Positions 7,099 through 16,095 of a stretch of 38,333 nt of DNA are shown here, in pieces. A program made the position numbers and the translations under genes. The stretch lies in assembly GCA_022340715.1 (NCBI GenBank), contig JAJDNK010000105.1, forward strand, positions 1 to 38,333, given 5' to 3'. The stretch comes from a bacterium BMS3Abin03. Lineage in GTDB: Bacteria > Bacteroidota > Ignavibacteria > Ignavibacteriales > Ignavibacteriaceae. Below the pieces are notes generated by a model that worked only from the letters and a program-made list of their open reading frames with translations, made no database searches and was not told the origin of the DNA. Each line of letters opens with the position of its first letter. The stretch's first letter is position 1.

Positions 7099-8223
7099 AT
7101 GCATCTAGATTTAAACATTACGCCAATTGAAGAATGGTTTCCCGGGAAAGGAAAACCAAGATTGATAAGCGGTCCCTGCAGCGCTGAAAATGAAAAACAA
7201 TTACTGAGCACTGCTACCGAGCTTGCAAAAACAGGGAATGTACATTTAATAAGAGCAGGCATCTGGAAACCACGTACCAGACCGGGAACTTTTGAAGGTG
7301 TTGGTGAAAAAGGTTTGAAATGGCTGCAAAAAGTTAAAAGCCAAACAGGATTACCGGTAACAACCGAAGTCGCAAATGTAAAACACGTTGAGCTTTGCCT
7401 GAAGTATGGGATCGATATTCTCTGGATTGGCGCCAGAACCTCTGTAAATCCCTTCTCGGTTCAGGAAATTGCTGATGCATTACGCGGAACCGATATTCCT
7501 GTGATGGTTAAAAATCCTATGAATCCTGATTTACAATTATGGATAGGTGCTCTCGAAAGAATAAATGATGCAGGTATAACAAAACTTTGTGCTGTACACC
7601 GGGGATTTTCTACATTCGACAGATCGCCATTTAAGAATACACCGATGTGGGAAATTCCAATCGAACTTAAAACGATGTGTTCTTCATTGCCCATTTTTTG
7701 CGATCCAAGTCATATAGCAGGAAACCGTGAACTGATTCCAATGATTTCACAAAAGGCAATGGATCTTGATATGGACGGTTTAATGATAGAGTGTCACTTC
7801 TCTCCACAATCAGCCTTAAGTGATTCAAAACAGCAGGTAACACCTTCTCAGCTTACAAAAATCATTGATGAACTTATCATCAGGGAATCTAAGATTACAA
7901 ACAAACAATTCGAAAACCAGCTGGAGCAATTAAGAACAACTATTGATGAAATTGATGAAGAAATTATTCAGGGCATTTCATTACGAATGAACATTGCTGA
8001 ACGTATAGGTGAATACAAAAAGGAAAATAAAGTAACAATCCTTCAGATCAATCGGTGGGAGGATATCGTAAATAAAAGACTTAGTGAAGGTTTGGCTCTT
8101 GGACTAAGTGAAAATTTCGTAAAGGGATTTCTAAAACTTGTCCACGAAGAATCTATCAGGCGTCAGGCTGAGGTTATGAATATACCTTCTGAGGAAACTG
8201 CCGTTAAGTTTGAGAAAGGTTGA
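7099..8223 (+). CDS. aroF: Bifunctional DAHP synthase (type I-beta) / chorismate mutase (C-terminal AroQ)
   Basis: 374 residues. Residues 1 to about 265 form a type I-beta DAHP synthase: SGPCSAE near 24-30, WKPRTRPGTFEG, WIGARTSVNPF, CAVHRGFS, and DPSHIAGNRE with metal and substrate ligands. Residues about 272-360 form an all-helical AroQ chorismate mutase, with QLRTTIDEIDEEIIQGISLRMNIAERIGEYKK, then R and E at the expected places. The pair performs the first shikimate step (PEP + erythrose-4-phosphate) and the chorismate-to-prephenate step. In Bacteroidetes relatives such C-terminal mutase fusions are feedback-regulated by prephenate through the mutase domain. A GACGGAG Shine-Dalgarno site precedes the ATG. 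The gene is co-transcribed with tyrA and probably attenuated by Tyr/Phe supply. Confidence 0.94.
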   Translation: MHLDLNITPIEEWFPGKGKPRLISGPCSAENEKQLLSTATELAKTGNVHLIRAGIWKPRTRPGTFEGVGEKGLKWLQKVKSQTGLPVTTEVANVKHVELCLKYGIDILWIGARTSVNPFSVQEIADALRGTDIPVMVKNPMNPDLQLWIGALERINDAGITKLCAVHRGFSTFDRSPFKNTPMWEIPIELKTMCSSLPIFCDPSHIAGNRELIPMISQKAMDLDMDGLMIECHFSPQSALSDSKQQVTPSQLTKIIDELIIRESKITNKQFENQLEQLRTTIDEIDEEIIQGISLRMNIAERIGEYKKENKVTILQINRWEDIVNKRLSEGLALGLSENFVKGFLKLVHEESIRRQAEVMNIPSEETAVKFEKG

Positions 8224-8286
8224 ATTTATTATCGGGCTTGAATTTTAATGAAATCGATTCCATTTTAATTTTTTAAGAACATAATT

Positions 8287-8706
8287 ATGCCAGCTATAAA
8301 ACATTATTTAGTTATCAATTCCACGACCAAAAAAATTTACAACGCATTTACAACTAAAACGGGAATTACAAACTGGTGGACATCCCAAACGGAAATCGGT
8401 AGTAAAATCGGCGATATAAACATTTTCAATTTTGGAACCCGCTATCATAATGAAATGAGCATTGCCGATCTCCAGCCAAATAAAAGAGTTGAATGGAAGT
8501 GCATCGTTGGTGATAAAGAATGGATTGGAACAAATTTCGTATTTGAACTAGAAGAAAAAGATAAAGACACAATTCTCAGATTTTCACACTATAATTGGAA
8601 TGAAGAAACCGATTTCTTTGCCTCCTGTAACTACCAATGGGCTTATTACCTGGGAAGTCTAAAGCAATATTGTGAAACAGGGATAGGAACTCCCTTCAAA
8701 GGATAG
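8287..8706 (+). CDS. SRPBCC / AHSA1-like domain protein
   Basis: A 139-residue soluble protein with the START/Bet v1-like pattern of the AHSA1 family: an N-terminal strand (KHYLVINSTTKKIYNAFTT), the helix and NWWTSQTEIGSKIGD turn, the VEWKC strand and a C-terminal helix with the NYQWAYYLGSLKQYCE signature. These domains bind hydrophobic ligands or partner proteins; the specific role is unknown. It lies 63 bases after the aromatic operon on the same strand and could be read through from it. Its stop is only 4 bases from the stop of the convergent transporter. Confidence 0.8.
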   Translation: MPAIKHYLVINSTTKKIYNAFTTKTGITNWWTSQTEIGSKIGDINIFNFGTRYHNEMSIADLQPNKRVEWKCIVGDKEWIGTNFVFELEEKDKDTILRFSHYNWNEETDFFASCNYQWAYYLGSLKQYCETGIGTPFKG

Positions 8707-8710
8707 TTAC

Positions 8711-9628
8711 TTATTGATCCGTTGCTTTAGAAGGCAGAGCACGAATACTTGTTACCCTTAACATACTTATCAACAAAACAGAAGCCCCAATCCACTGAAC
8801 AGGACCAAGTATATTGCCGTGCACAAAATATTCCAAGACAACAGCAGTTAAAGGAAAGGCAAGTTCACAAATAGAAGTTACAGAAGCAGATATCCTTTTT
8901 AGTCCATAATAATATAAAAAGATCGCCGGACCGCCTGTTGAAAAGGCGATAAAAATAAAAATTGAAAACTGCTTACCTGATATATCGGTTATGTTTGTAA
9001 TTGTTCCGGGAATCAAAACAATAAACAACATAATCACCGAGGTAATTGCGAAACGCAGGTATGTGCCAAGTTCAAATCCTACATTTCTCAATGCTCGTTT
9101 ACTAAGTACAGTTGAAGAACTGAAACTAATTGCCGCAAGAAGAGATAAAAGTGCTGCTACTGCTGTTTTATCTCCGTTCGAAAGATCGGGCAGATTTAAA
9201 CCGAACGTCATAAAATATGCACCAATTATTGCAAGCACAGCCCACCAGAAAAACTCAACCGGCAATTTTTCTTTTAGATAAACCGCGGCAAGACTTATTG
9301 CAAAAACCGGCTGCAGTTTCTGAATCAGTATAACGATAGAAAGGTTCACATAGTTTACATAAAATAACGCCCGTGTTATTGCCATTGTTCCTATTGCACC
9401 ACCCAGCAAAGCAACCCCGATAAATGCAAGCCAGTCTCCCCAATCCATATTTTTTATTTCTCCGAAATATTTAAACATAAAAGGCGTAAGAAGCACTGCT
9501 ACAATTGTGCTTTCTACAAATACAACTAAAGTAACGGGCAAAGTAAAAAGAACCGGACGGAGTACAATTCCATCCACGCCCCAGAGACTTGCTGCTATGA
9601 TAATAAAAAACGGTGCGAGTTTCTTCAT
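8711..9628 (-). CDS. EamA/DMT-superfamily transporter
   Basis: A 305-residue protein with ten predicted membrane helices in two EamA repeats (about 5-138 and 155-290). Visible signatures are ASLWGVDGIVLRPVLF at the start, the LQPVFAISLAAVYLKEKL loop ending repeat one, and a second-repeat CELAFPLTAVVLEYFVHG. It is not closely similar to the other DMT protein at the start of the window, so the two are separate family members. Substrate unknown. No terminator separates it from the convergent SRPBCC gene. Confidence 0.88.
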   Translation of the reverse strand: MKKLAPFFIIIAASLWGVDGIVLRPVLFTLPVTLVVFVESTIVAVLLTPFMFKYFGEIKNMDWGDWLAFIGVALLGGAIGTMAITRALFYVNYVNLSIVILIQKLQPVFAISLAAVYLKEKLPVEFFWWAVLAIIGAYFMTFGLNLPDLSNGDKTAVAALLSLLAAISFSSSTVLSKRALRNVGFELGTYLRFAITSVIMLFIVLIPGTITNITDISGKQFSIFIFIAFSTGGPAIFLYYYGLKRISASVTSICELAFPLTAVVLEYFVHGNILGPVQWIGASVLLISMLRVTSIRALPSKATDQ

Positions 9629-9985
9629 TAAGTAATTGGTTTTTATGAAAAAGCGAAAATTAGTTTGGCAAATATAACATTACTATATAATAATGCTATA
9701 AATTTTATAAAAATGTGATGAAGATAAAATAATGGCGATTTAGAAAATCAACTCTTCTTATCCTTTTGCTCTATTAATAATTACCATAATCTTTGAAACC
9801 CCTCAACTTTTTTCAGTAAATATTTCATCATTCAATTTATTTGAAGTGATTGAAACCGTAATTAGTTGGCTCAAAATAATCATGGAAGTAACATATACTT
9901 TAGATAAACTGGCATATTATATGCTTACTCTATGCAAATTTAATCAAGAGATTTAAATTTAATTTTATTACAAAAATTCATCAAA
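9629..9985. other. AT-rich intergenic region with a repeated 17-base element
   Basis: About 357 bases without a credible gene between divergent genes. The only notable item is AATCTTTGAAACCCCTC at 9788-9804, which recurs exactly about 1 kb downstream in front of tRNA-Lys. It probably carries the promoters of both flanking genes. Confidence 0.5.
9788..9804 (+). repeat. 17-base direct repeat, copy 1
   Basis: AATCTTTGAAACCCCTC, identical to 10780-10796. Copy 2 sits at the right distance to be the upstream promoter element of tRNA-Lys. This copy lies about 180 bases before the unknown membrane-anchored protein and has no convincing downstream element. Confidence 0.6.
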
Positions 9986-10582
9986 ATGAAAAAATTATTT
10001 TTTACCCTGGCATTTGTATTAGCATTACTTGTTTATTTATTTTACCCCGATACAGTTATTACATTCCCTCCCGGTGTAACAGCACCCGATCAGCCGAGAC
10101 AAACAAAATTAACTGCCCCAAAAGAATGGACTGTGGGAGAGTTTTCAATACAAGCACTTGCCGGATACGATATAAAAGCAAGAGTACTAAGTCGAAACAA
10201 TTTTTCACTTGGAAAAGAAAGTGAATTATCACCGTTTGATTTGGCGCTTGGCTGGGGACCTATGTCGGATCAAAGTATAATCGACAAAATAGATATATCC
10301 CAAAGCAACAGGTGGTATCACTGGCATTCGGATAAGCTTCCGATTGTGAGCAGGGATGTTAGTTTAAACAGCGCTAACGTTCATATTATTCCAAAAGATG
10401 AAACTGTTGAAAACCAATTTGATGATGTATATAAAGGAAGTCTGCTAGAGATGAAAGGCTATCTTGTGAAAGTAACAACCGCTAAAGGTTGGCGCTGGAT
10501 CAGCTCATTGAGGCGCGACGATACTGGAGGTGGTTCCTGCGAGCTTTTCTGGGTGGAAGAAGTAACTGTACGGAATAAGTAA
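9986..10582 (+). CDS. Uncharacterised membrane-anchored or exported protein
   Basis: 198 residues with a short hydrophobic N-terminus (about residues 3-20, followed by FYPDTVITFPPG), so it is either exported or anchored with the remainder in the periplasm. The rest is a soluble domain rich in Trp, with stretches such as FDLALGWGPMSDQ, RWYHWHSDKLPI and a C-terminal WRWISSLRRDDTGGGSCELFWVEEV that look like conserved patches. I recognise this as the kind of sequence annotated only as hypothetical and cannot assign a function. It stands alone between a divergent transporter and tRNA-Lys. Confidence 0.75.
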   Translation: MKKLFFTLAFVLALLVYLFYPDTVITFPPGVTAPDQPRQTKLTAPKEWTVGEFSIQALAGYDIKARVLSRNNFSLGKESELSPFDLALGWGPMSDQSIIDKIDISQSNRWYHWHSDKLPIVSRDVSLNSANVHIIPKDETVENQFDDVYKGSLLEMKGYLVKVTTAKGWRWISSLRRDDTGGGSCELFWVEEVTVRNK

Positions 10583-10779
10583 AATCTATTGAACACCCAT
10601 TCATTCTGAAAACTAAATAGACCGTGTAAAAGAAGAAAATCCTCGGTACTTATTGAAGAGCTATTTCAATAATTCATTACACTTTGGAAGATGAACACTT
10701 TAAGAACCTTTTTCATCTTCGTGAGTATTGAGCTAATTGTTTAGGGAAACAATACATAAACAGGAATTTACGTTCACTC

Positions 10780-10814
10780 AATCTTTGAAACCCCTCTGAA
10801 TTTTATTAATTTCG
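10780..10814 (+). promoter_or_regulatory. Candidate Bacteroidetes-type promoter of tRNA-Lys
   Basis: TTTG (10784-10787) is followed after 19 bases by TAATTTCG, close to the Bacteroides TTTG/TAnnTTTG layout, and the mature tRNA begins a few bases later. The element includes the 17-base repeat AATCTTTGAAACCCCTC (10780-10796), also present at 9788-9804. Confidence 0.45.
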
Positions 10815-10818
10815 CAAC

Positions 10819-10891
10819 GCACCCTTAGCTCAGTTGGTAGAGCATCTGACTCTTAATCAGCAGGTCGCCGGTTCGAGTCCGGCAGGGTGCA
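10819..10891 (+). tRNA. tRNA-Lys (anticodon CTT)
   Basis: A complete cloverleaf is visible. The acceptor stem GCACCCT/AGGGTGC is perfect. The D arm is AGCTCAGTTGGTAGAGC, the anticodon loop CTCTTAA gives CTT (10852-10854), and the T arm GCCGG-TTCGAGT-CCGGC is perfect. The first pair of the anticodon stem is a T-C mismatch. The discriminator is A, and the 3' CCA is not encoded and must be added enzymatically. It reads AAG codons. Confidence 0.97.
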
Positions 10892-10982
10892 CAAAAATCG
10901 TTGGAAACGAAACCTTTTAATGAATGTAGTATCAATAATAATCTAACTTGCTAAGCCGGAACGAATAGAATAATACCTGAAT

Positions 10983-11729
10983 CTATTTTAATAATTGTGC
11001 AGCATTCTGGTCGAGATACCAGTTAAGAGTTCCGTTTTTAGCTTCTATATTTTGGGCAGGTAATGTTCCTGAATTTTTGTTCTCCATTATGCGCTTAATT
11101 ATTTCCGCTTTATTCTTACCATTTACAAGAATAAAAATTCTTTTTGAATTATTAATAACCTTCCCTGTAATTGTTATCCTGTTTTGCTTTGTTTCCGGAT
11201 GAAGTGCAGTTTCACAAATTCTAACCGAGTTTAGCAAGTGAAGCTGGTTGGGAAAAATCGATGCGGTGTGCCCGTCTTCTCCAACACCGAGCATAGTTAA
11301 ATCAAATGCAGGAAAATTGTTTTCTGTTTTAATATTTGCTTTTATAATTTCCGAATATCGAATTGCTTCACCAACGGGATCATTTTCTCCTTTTACTCTG
11401 AAAATGTTTTCTCCCGGTATATTAATTTTATCTATCAGTAATTCTTTTGCCGTGCCGTAATTACTTTCACTACTTTCGGGAGGTACGCATCTTTCATCTC
11501 CCCAGAATAATCTGATTTTCTTCCAGTCTATTTTATTTTTGTATTCTGATGAAAGGATCTTAAATATTTTTTGGGGGGTGCTTCCACCGGATAGTGCAAT
11601 ATTAAAATGGTCGTTATTGAATGAAGCAATTATCTTTTCAAGCTCCGAACAAAACGTTTGCGCCAGTTCATCGGCATCTTTAAGAATTCTAATTAATTTT
11701 CCGGGATCAAAGCTCACAGTACAGTCCAT
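10983..11729 (-). CDS. pgl: 6-phosphogluconolactonase
   Basis: I choose ATG at 11729 (248 residues), which gives a 23-base overlap with zwf; a longer frame to 11777 adds a tail that does not look like the family. The protein shows the NagB-like lactonase pattern: FNIALSGGSTPQKIF near residue 42, the RLFWGDERCVP motif, and GVGEDGHTASIFP, the family signature. It hydrolyses 6-phosphogluconolactone, the second step of the oxidative pentose phosphate pathway. Overlap with zwf indicates translational coupling of consecutive enzymes. No gnd gene is present in the window. Confidence 0.94.
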   Translation of the reverse strand: MDCTVSFDPGKLIRILKDADELAQTFCSELEKIIASFNNDHFNIALSGGSTPQKIFKILSSEYKNKIDWKKIRLFWGDERCVPPESSESNYGTAKELLIDKINIPGENIFRVKGENDPVGEAIRYSEIIKANIKTENNFPAFDLTMLGVGEDGHTASIFPNQLHLLNSVRICETALHPETKQNRITITGKVINNSKRIFILVNGKNKAEIIKRIMENKNSGTLPAQNIEAKNGTLNWYLDQNAAQLLK

Positions 11730-13239
11730 CGTTAGCAAGATTTTTACACGGATACCGCCATTTTGTATTCGGCTCATCGATCAGGTCATCAGCATTTTCC
11801 GGTCCCCATGTTCCGGCAGGATAGCCAAACAATGGAATATCCTTATTTTCTTCCCAGGCTTTTTGAATAGGTTGAATAAATTTCCATGCAGCTTCAACAG
11901 CATCGCCTCTTGCATACAGTGTTGAGTCACCGATCATACAATCATGAAGAAGTCTTTCATAAGCTGTGGGAAGATACGTGTTTTGCAGTTCCGAATAATG
12001 AAAATCCATGTTTACATTCTGTATGTTAAATCCTGACCCGGGAACTTTCATACCTATCCTCATTAAAATTCCCTCATCTGGTTGGATACGAATAACCAAT
12101 TGATTGCAGGCTTCTCCCGAATCTTTCCTGCTAAAAAGATGATGCGGGGTTTGCTTAAAATGTATTACAACTTCTGTAACCTTTGTTGGCAATCTCTTTC
12201 CGGTTCTTATGTAGAACGGCACTCCGCCCCATCGCCAGTTATCAATATAAAATTTCATTGCAACATAAGTTTCTGTTCTTGAACCTGGCGCGACACCCTT
12301 CTCTTCTCTATAACCGGGAACCTGTTCACCTCTGATTGTTGATGCGCCGTATTGACCGCGAATCACATTCTTCGGTACTTCTTCAGGTTTTAATAAGTGA
12401 AGTGATTGAAAGACTTTTAGTGTTTCATTTCTTATTGAATTTGAATCGAAGGATGCCGGCGGTTCCATCCCGATCAAACCGGTTATTTGCAATAAATGAT
12501 TTTGAACCATGTCACGCAGAGCACCTGACTCATCATAATAACCACCGCGATTTTCAACACCAATATTCTCTGAGGAAGTCACTTCTATATGATCCACATA
12601 ATTCCTGTTCCATAACGGTTCAAAAACACCGTTTGAAAATCTTGTTACCAGAACATTCTGTACCGTTTCTTTTCCCAGGTAATGATCTATTCTGTAAATC
12701 TGGTTTTCACTAAACTCATTTAGTATTTTTTTATTAAGCTCTATTGCAGAATTAAGATCATATCCAAAAGGTTTTTCTACTATTAATTTTCTCCAGCCGT
12801 TATTACTTTCATCCAAATTAAGTTTATGTGCAGCGAGACTTACAGGAACTTTCCCGTAAAGTCCCGGCGGAGTAGCTAAGTAAAAAATAAAGTTGCCATT
12901 AGTTTTAAACTGCAAATCTAATTCGGTAAGCTTCTTCTTTAAAGCTGCATAATCTTCAGTGTTTGCTGTCTCGATAGAAAGATAGAACAATTTTTTTGCA
13001 AATTCTTCTAATGGATTACCACTGTTTTCCTTATAGTTAGAAAATTTCTTAATTCCATCTATCATCTTCTCACGGAATTTATCGTCTGAAAAACTGCTTC
13101 TTGAAACACCAAGTACGACAAAATTATCCGGCAGAAGTTTTTGCTCCTTAAGATCATAAATTGCCGGGATCAGTTTACGCCAGGTTAAATCTCCCGATGC
13201 ACCAAAGATTACTAATATTTGATTTTCAGGTTTTTGCAT
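11707..13239 (-). CDS. zwf: Glucose-6-phosphate 1-dehydrogenase
   Basis: A 510-residue cytoplasmic dehydrogenase, full length for the family. The N-terminal NADP-binding motif GASGDLT is at residues 13-19. The active-site signature RIDHYLGKE is near residue 184, with the catalytic His and substrate-binding Lys. VEKPFGYDL and later RGDAVEAAWKFIQP near the C-terminus are also typical. It oxidises glucose-6-phosphate to 6-phosphogluconolactone, making NADPH; neighbouring pgl takes the product. NADPH from this pair could feed thioredoxin and MsrA encoded nearby, though that is only context. Several long antisense frames overlap it and are not real genes. Confidence 0.97.
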   Translation of the reverse strand: MQKPENQILVIFGASGDLTWRKLIPAIYDLKEQKLLPDNFVVLGVSRSSFSDDKFREKMIDGIKKFSNYKENSGNPLEEFAKKLFYLSIETANTEDYAALKKKLTELDLQFKTNGNFIFYLATPPGLYGKVPVSLAAHKLNLDESNNGWRKLIVEKPFGYDLNSAIELNKKILNEFSENQIYRIDHYLGKETVQNVLVTRFSNGVFEPLWNRNYVDHIEVTSSENIGVENRGGYYDESGALRDMVQNHLLQITGLIGMEPPASFDSNSIRNETLKVFQSLHLLKPEEVPKNVIRGQYGASTIRGEQVPGYREEKGVAPGSRTETYVAMKFYIDNWRWGGVPFYIRTGKRLPTKVTEVVIHFKQTPHHLFSRKDSGEACNQLVIRIQPDEGILMRIGMKVPGSGFNIQNVNMDFHYSELQNTYLPTAYERLLHDCMIGDSTLYARGDAVEAAWKFIQPIQKAWEENKDIPLFGYPAGTWGPENADDLIDEPNTKWRYPCKNLANDGLYCEL

Positions 13240-13413
13240 ATGTTCGTTTAATATTCTACCAAATTAATACCAATAATAAAAATATTATAATTTAATATTT
13301 GTGATGTGGCCTATTAAAATCTTTAGGAAAGAGCTAATTTATATGATTAGAAAAAGAGTAAGGCACTACGCTAACGAAAAGATTATTACAGAATTAAAAT
13401 TGTAGATTTTAAC

Positions 13414-15900
13414 TTAAAGTCCTGATGCCCAATTTGCTTTTTTATTTGTGAAGTCAAAATCAAGTTTTTTGTAAGAAGCATTGTTCAAATCCTTTTTAGG
13501 TAATGAACCAAACGACAAAACTTCCGTCGGACAATTAACAACACAGGCAGAACACCTGACACACTCGACATCATTCATAGGAATTCCTTTATTAGCATAG
13601 TTCATTACATCTATTCCCATATGACATACCTTTGTACATATGTTACAGGATATACATTTTTTCTTTTCTGCAAAAATCCTGTACCGGGAAAAACGATTGT
13701 AGATGTGCATTAAAGCTGCAAGAGGACAGCCGAACCGGCACCATACTCTTCCACTTAAAAAGAAGTAAACACCTGCACCAAGAACTCCGGCAAAAATAAC
13801 ATCTATACCTATGTAATAAAATTTATGAAAGAAATCCGCCGCGTATCCAACTTTTTCATTGATAACCGGAATATCAATATTATACAAAATGCTGATTAGT
13901 TTTAGCGCAGTAATTATAAATGCTGCAAGCAAAGCCCACTGCCCGAAATTTTCCCACCTCTTAGCCCGTGCGCTGTGTGGTGCAAGAGTCCTGTATTCAT
14001 CTCCAAGTGTTTCGGCTAATGCACCACAGGAACAAATCCATCCGCAGTAAGCACCTTTACCCCATTTATAAACGATAAATGGAATAAACACAAATGTCTG
14101 GAACAGGCTGAATACAAGCCAGAACGTAGTAATGTTGGAATTATAAAGATTACTGAAATTCAGTGGCCAGGCAAGAATAAATCCGTAAGATCTCCAATAA
14201 CTCTCTCCCGGAAATACCTGGGTCATGAAGGAACCATCTTTACCTCCAAGAATACCAGTGTGTCCTAACGCAGGAAAAACAAATTCCGGTAAGATGAAAA
14301 GCGGGAGTGCCTGAATTAATATTAATGTTGAAGTCTGAAGTTTAATATACCTGGTTGGCTTCATTTTAATACGACGTAAACCGAAAATAAAAACCGTTAA
14401 AGAATAAAATCCTGTATACCAGAATGATTGAGACTTGCCAAGGATCTCTACTCCAAAATATTTACCACCAAAAAATACCAATGCAAAAAAGGCAGCAACG
14501 AAAATAAAATATGCGTACTTAAATGTTTTCCAATTGAATGAAAAAGCTTTGTAATTATCTCGGATGAATTTATAAAGCAGGTAAATACCCAAAACAATAG
14601 TAGCTACAAAACAAAAATATGCTACAACCGAATTGATATATTTTGTTACACTCCAAATTCTTACCTGGTCTGAAAAGATTGTTGAGACTAAAACAGCAGG
14701 CAAGCTTAAAATCTTTTCCCAGAATTGAAGTTTAAATAAATAATTGAATACATCCGGGAAAGAACTCACTTTGCCGAAAAGTTTTTCATAAAAATCTGCG
14801 CTGCTTTTTCCAAAATAAATTACCCCGGCCACCAGTAGTAAAAGAGTAAATTGAAGCTTTGAATTAAGCGACCACTCTCCCTCCATTTTAATTCCGCTTC
14901 GCTTGAAAAACCGTACTGGTAATTCTCTTCCGATCATCGTATAAACCATCGAGTTTTTGATAACCAACTGTTTTCCATTCGAATCTTTTAACTTCACATC
15001 ATCTTTGTTTATCTCCTCTACTTTAGTTTCCAGTAAAAGATTTATTTTACCTTCAGATACACGCTGATTAAGTTTATTAACATTTCCCTCTTTTGCCCGG
15101 GGAAAAGAAGTCCTTCTGTAGGATAAGTGAACAGATTCAGCATAATCGGCTGTTGCAATTGCAGTCTCCAGGGCAGAGTCCCCGCCACCAACAACAAGAA
15201 CATCCTGGCCCTCGGCATCAGCGGGATCGAATAACCTGTTAAACACTTTGGGAAGGTTTTCACCCGGAACATTCAGCATTCTTGCATTACCGGATTTTCC
15301 GATTGCAAGAATGACACGAAGAGCTTTATAAACTTTGTTTTCAGTAATTGCTTCAAGATGATTTGTTTTTCTATTTATTCTTTGAATTGTAATACCTTCT
15401 TCAATTGGAAGATTGAGCGGCGAAGTTTGTTTTTCAAGATCATCAAGAAGGGATTCTTTCGTTCCATTTTCTATTTTTATTTCGGACTGCTGCCGGTAAT
15501 CTTCCGGTTCTGCAAAAATCGGTTTGCCTTTGGGAAAACTCAGGATAGTATTAAATCTTTTTGCTGATTCAAGAATCTTGATCTTATAATCTAGCTTTAA
15601 AGCCTCGGCACCTGCGGAAACCCCAGCCGGACCGGATCCGATTATTATTAAATCATAAACTGAATCATCATTATTATTTTCTCTTAACTTTTTAAAAACT
15701 CTATCTTCAGAAAATTGCTTTATGATTTTACTTCCACTATCTGCAGCAAGCTTCAGAAGCGGTATCCCAGTAAGGTCGCCAATAATATAAATTCCCTTAA
15801 CAGAGCTTTCCCCGTTTTCATCTATTTCAGGATATCGTTCCACTTCGCCAACGGGAACGTCTTTTTGGAGCCAGTTAAAGTATTTTTTGAAAATGTTCAT
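13414..15900 (-). CDS. Flavin/NAD(P)-binding and membrane polyferredoxin fusion protein
   Basis: 828 residues in three parts. Residues about 82-345 form a thioredoxin-reductase-like domain with an FAD motif (IIIGSGPAGVSAG, from about 85) and an NAD(P) motif (VLVVGGGDSALETA, about 235). Residues about 355-740 hold roughly ten membrane helices with NapH/NosR-like cysteine loops CGWICSCG (Cys619, 623, 625) and CRFGCP (Cys721, 725). The C-terminus has two 4Fe-4S ferredoxin motifs (Cys749, 752, 755, 759 and Cys780, 783, 786, 790). It should pass electrons between NAD(P)H/flavin and Fe-S centres across or along the inner membrane; partner unknown. Oddly, a GIYIIGDLTG motif, normally at the end of such flavin domains, is at residues 36-45, before the domain. 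The gene stands alone. Confidence 0.88.
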   Translation of the reverse strand: MNIFKKYFNWLQKDVPVGEVERYPEIDENGESSVKGIYIIGDLTGIPLLKLAADSGSKIIKQFSEDRVFKKLRENNNDDSVYDLIIIGSGPAGVSAGAEALKLDYKIKILESAKRFNTILSFPKGKPIFAEPEDYRQQSEIKIENGTKESLLDDLEKQTSPLNLPIEEGITIQRINRKTNHLEAITENKVYKALRVILAIGKSGNARMLNVPGENLPKVFNRLFDPADAEGQDVLVVGGGDSALETAIATADYAESVHLSYRRTSFPRAKEGNVNKLNQRVSEGKINLLLETKVEEINKDDVKLKDSNGKQLVIKNSMVYTMIGRELPVRFFKRSGIKMEGEWSLNSKLQFTLLLLVAGVIYFGKSSADFYEKLFGKVSSFPDVFNYLFKLQFWEKILSLPAVLVSTIFSDQVRIWSVTKYINSVVAYFCFVATIVLGIYLLYKFIRDNYKAFSFNWKTFKYAYFIFVAAFFALVFFGGKYFGVEILGKSQSFWYTGFYSLTVFIFGLRRIKMKPTRYIKLQTSTLILIQALPLFILPEFVFPALGHTGILGGKDGSFMTQVFPGESYWRSYGFILAWPLNFSNLYNSNITTFWLVFSLFQTFVFIPFIVYKWGKGAYCGWICSCGALAETLGDEYRTLAPHSARAKRWENFGQWALLAAFIITALKLISILYNIDIPVINEKVGYAADFFHKFYYIGIDVIFAGVLGAGVYFFLSGRVWCRFGCPLAALMHIYNRFSRYRIFAEKKKCISCNICTKVCHMGIDVMNYANKGIPMNDVECVRCSACVVNCPTEVLSFGSLPKKDLNNASYKKLDFDFTNKKANWASGL

Positions 15901-16095
15901 TGTTTGATTATCAATATGGATGTTGCATTCAGTAACATCTTTAATTTACCGAAACTATATTAATTTTATTATTTCACAGTATTTAAGGTACTTGTTTTTT
16001 ATCACTAATCAGTAACATAAATTGCACTATTTTGTGATACATTAATGATAAATGAGATTGATTTTTGTAAAAGAAAAAACTGCATGAGGTATGAA

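Noticed and set aside
10819..10891. tRNA-Lys as an integration site for a mobile element
   Set aside because: No integrase, no direct repeat of the tRNA 3' end and only housekeeping genes downstream.
11539..12713. Long antisense frames within zwf and pgl (11539-11925, 12336-12713)
   Set aside because: They lie wholly opposite conserved enzyme genes, have no ribosome sites and encode no recognisable protein; they are coding-strand shadows.
13304..13408. 34-codon basic plus-strand frame between zwf and the polyferredoxin gene
   Set aside because: No promoter or convincing Shine-Dalgarno site, and no sequence I recognise; chance is likely in a 174-base AT-rich gap.
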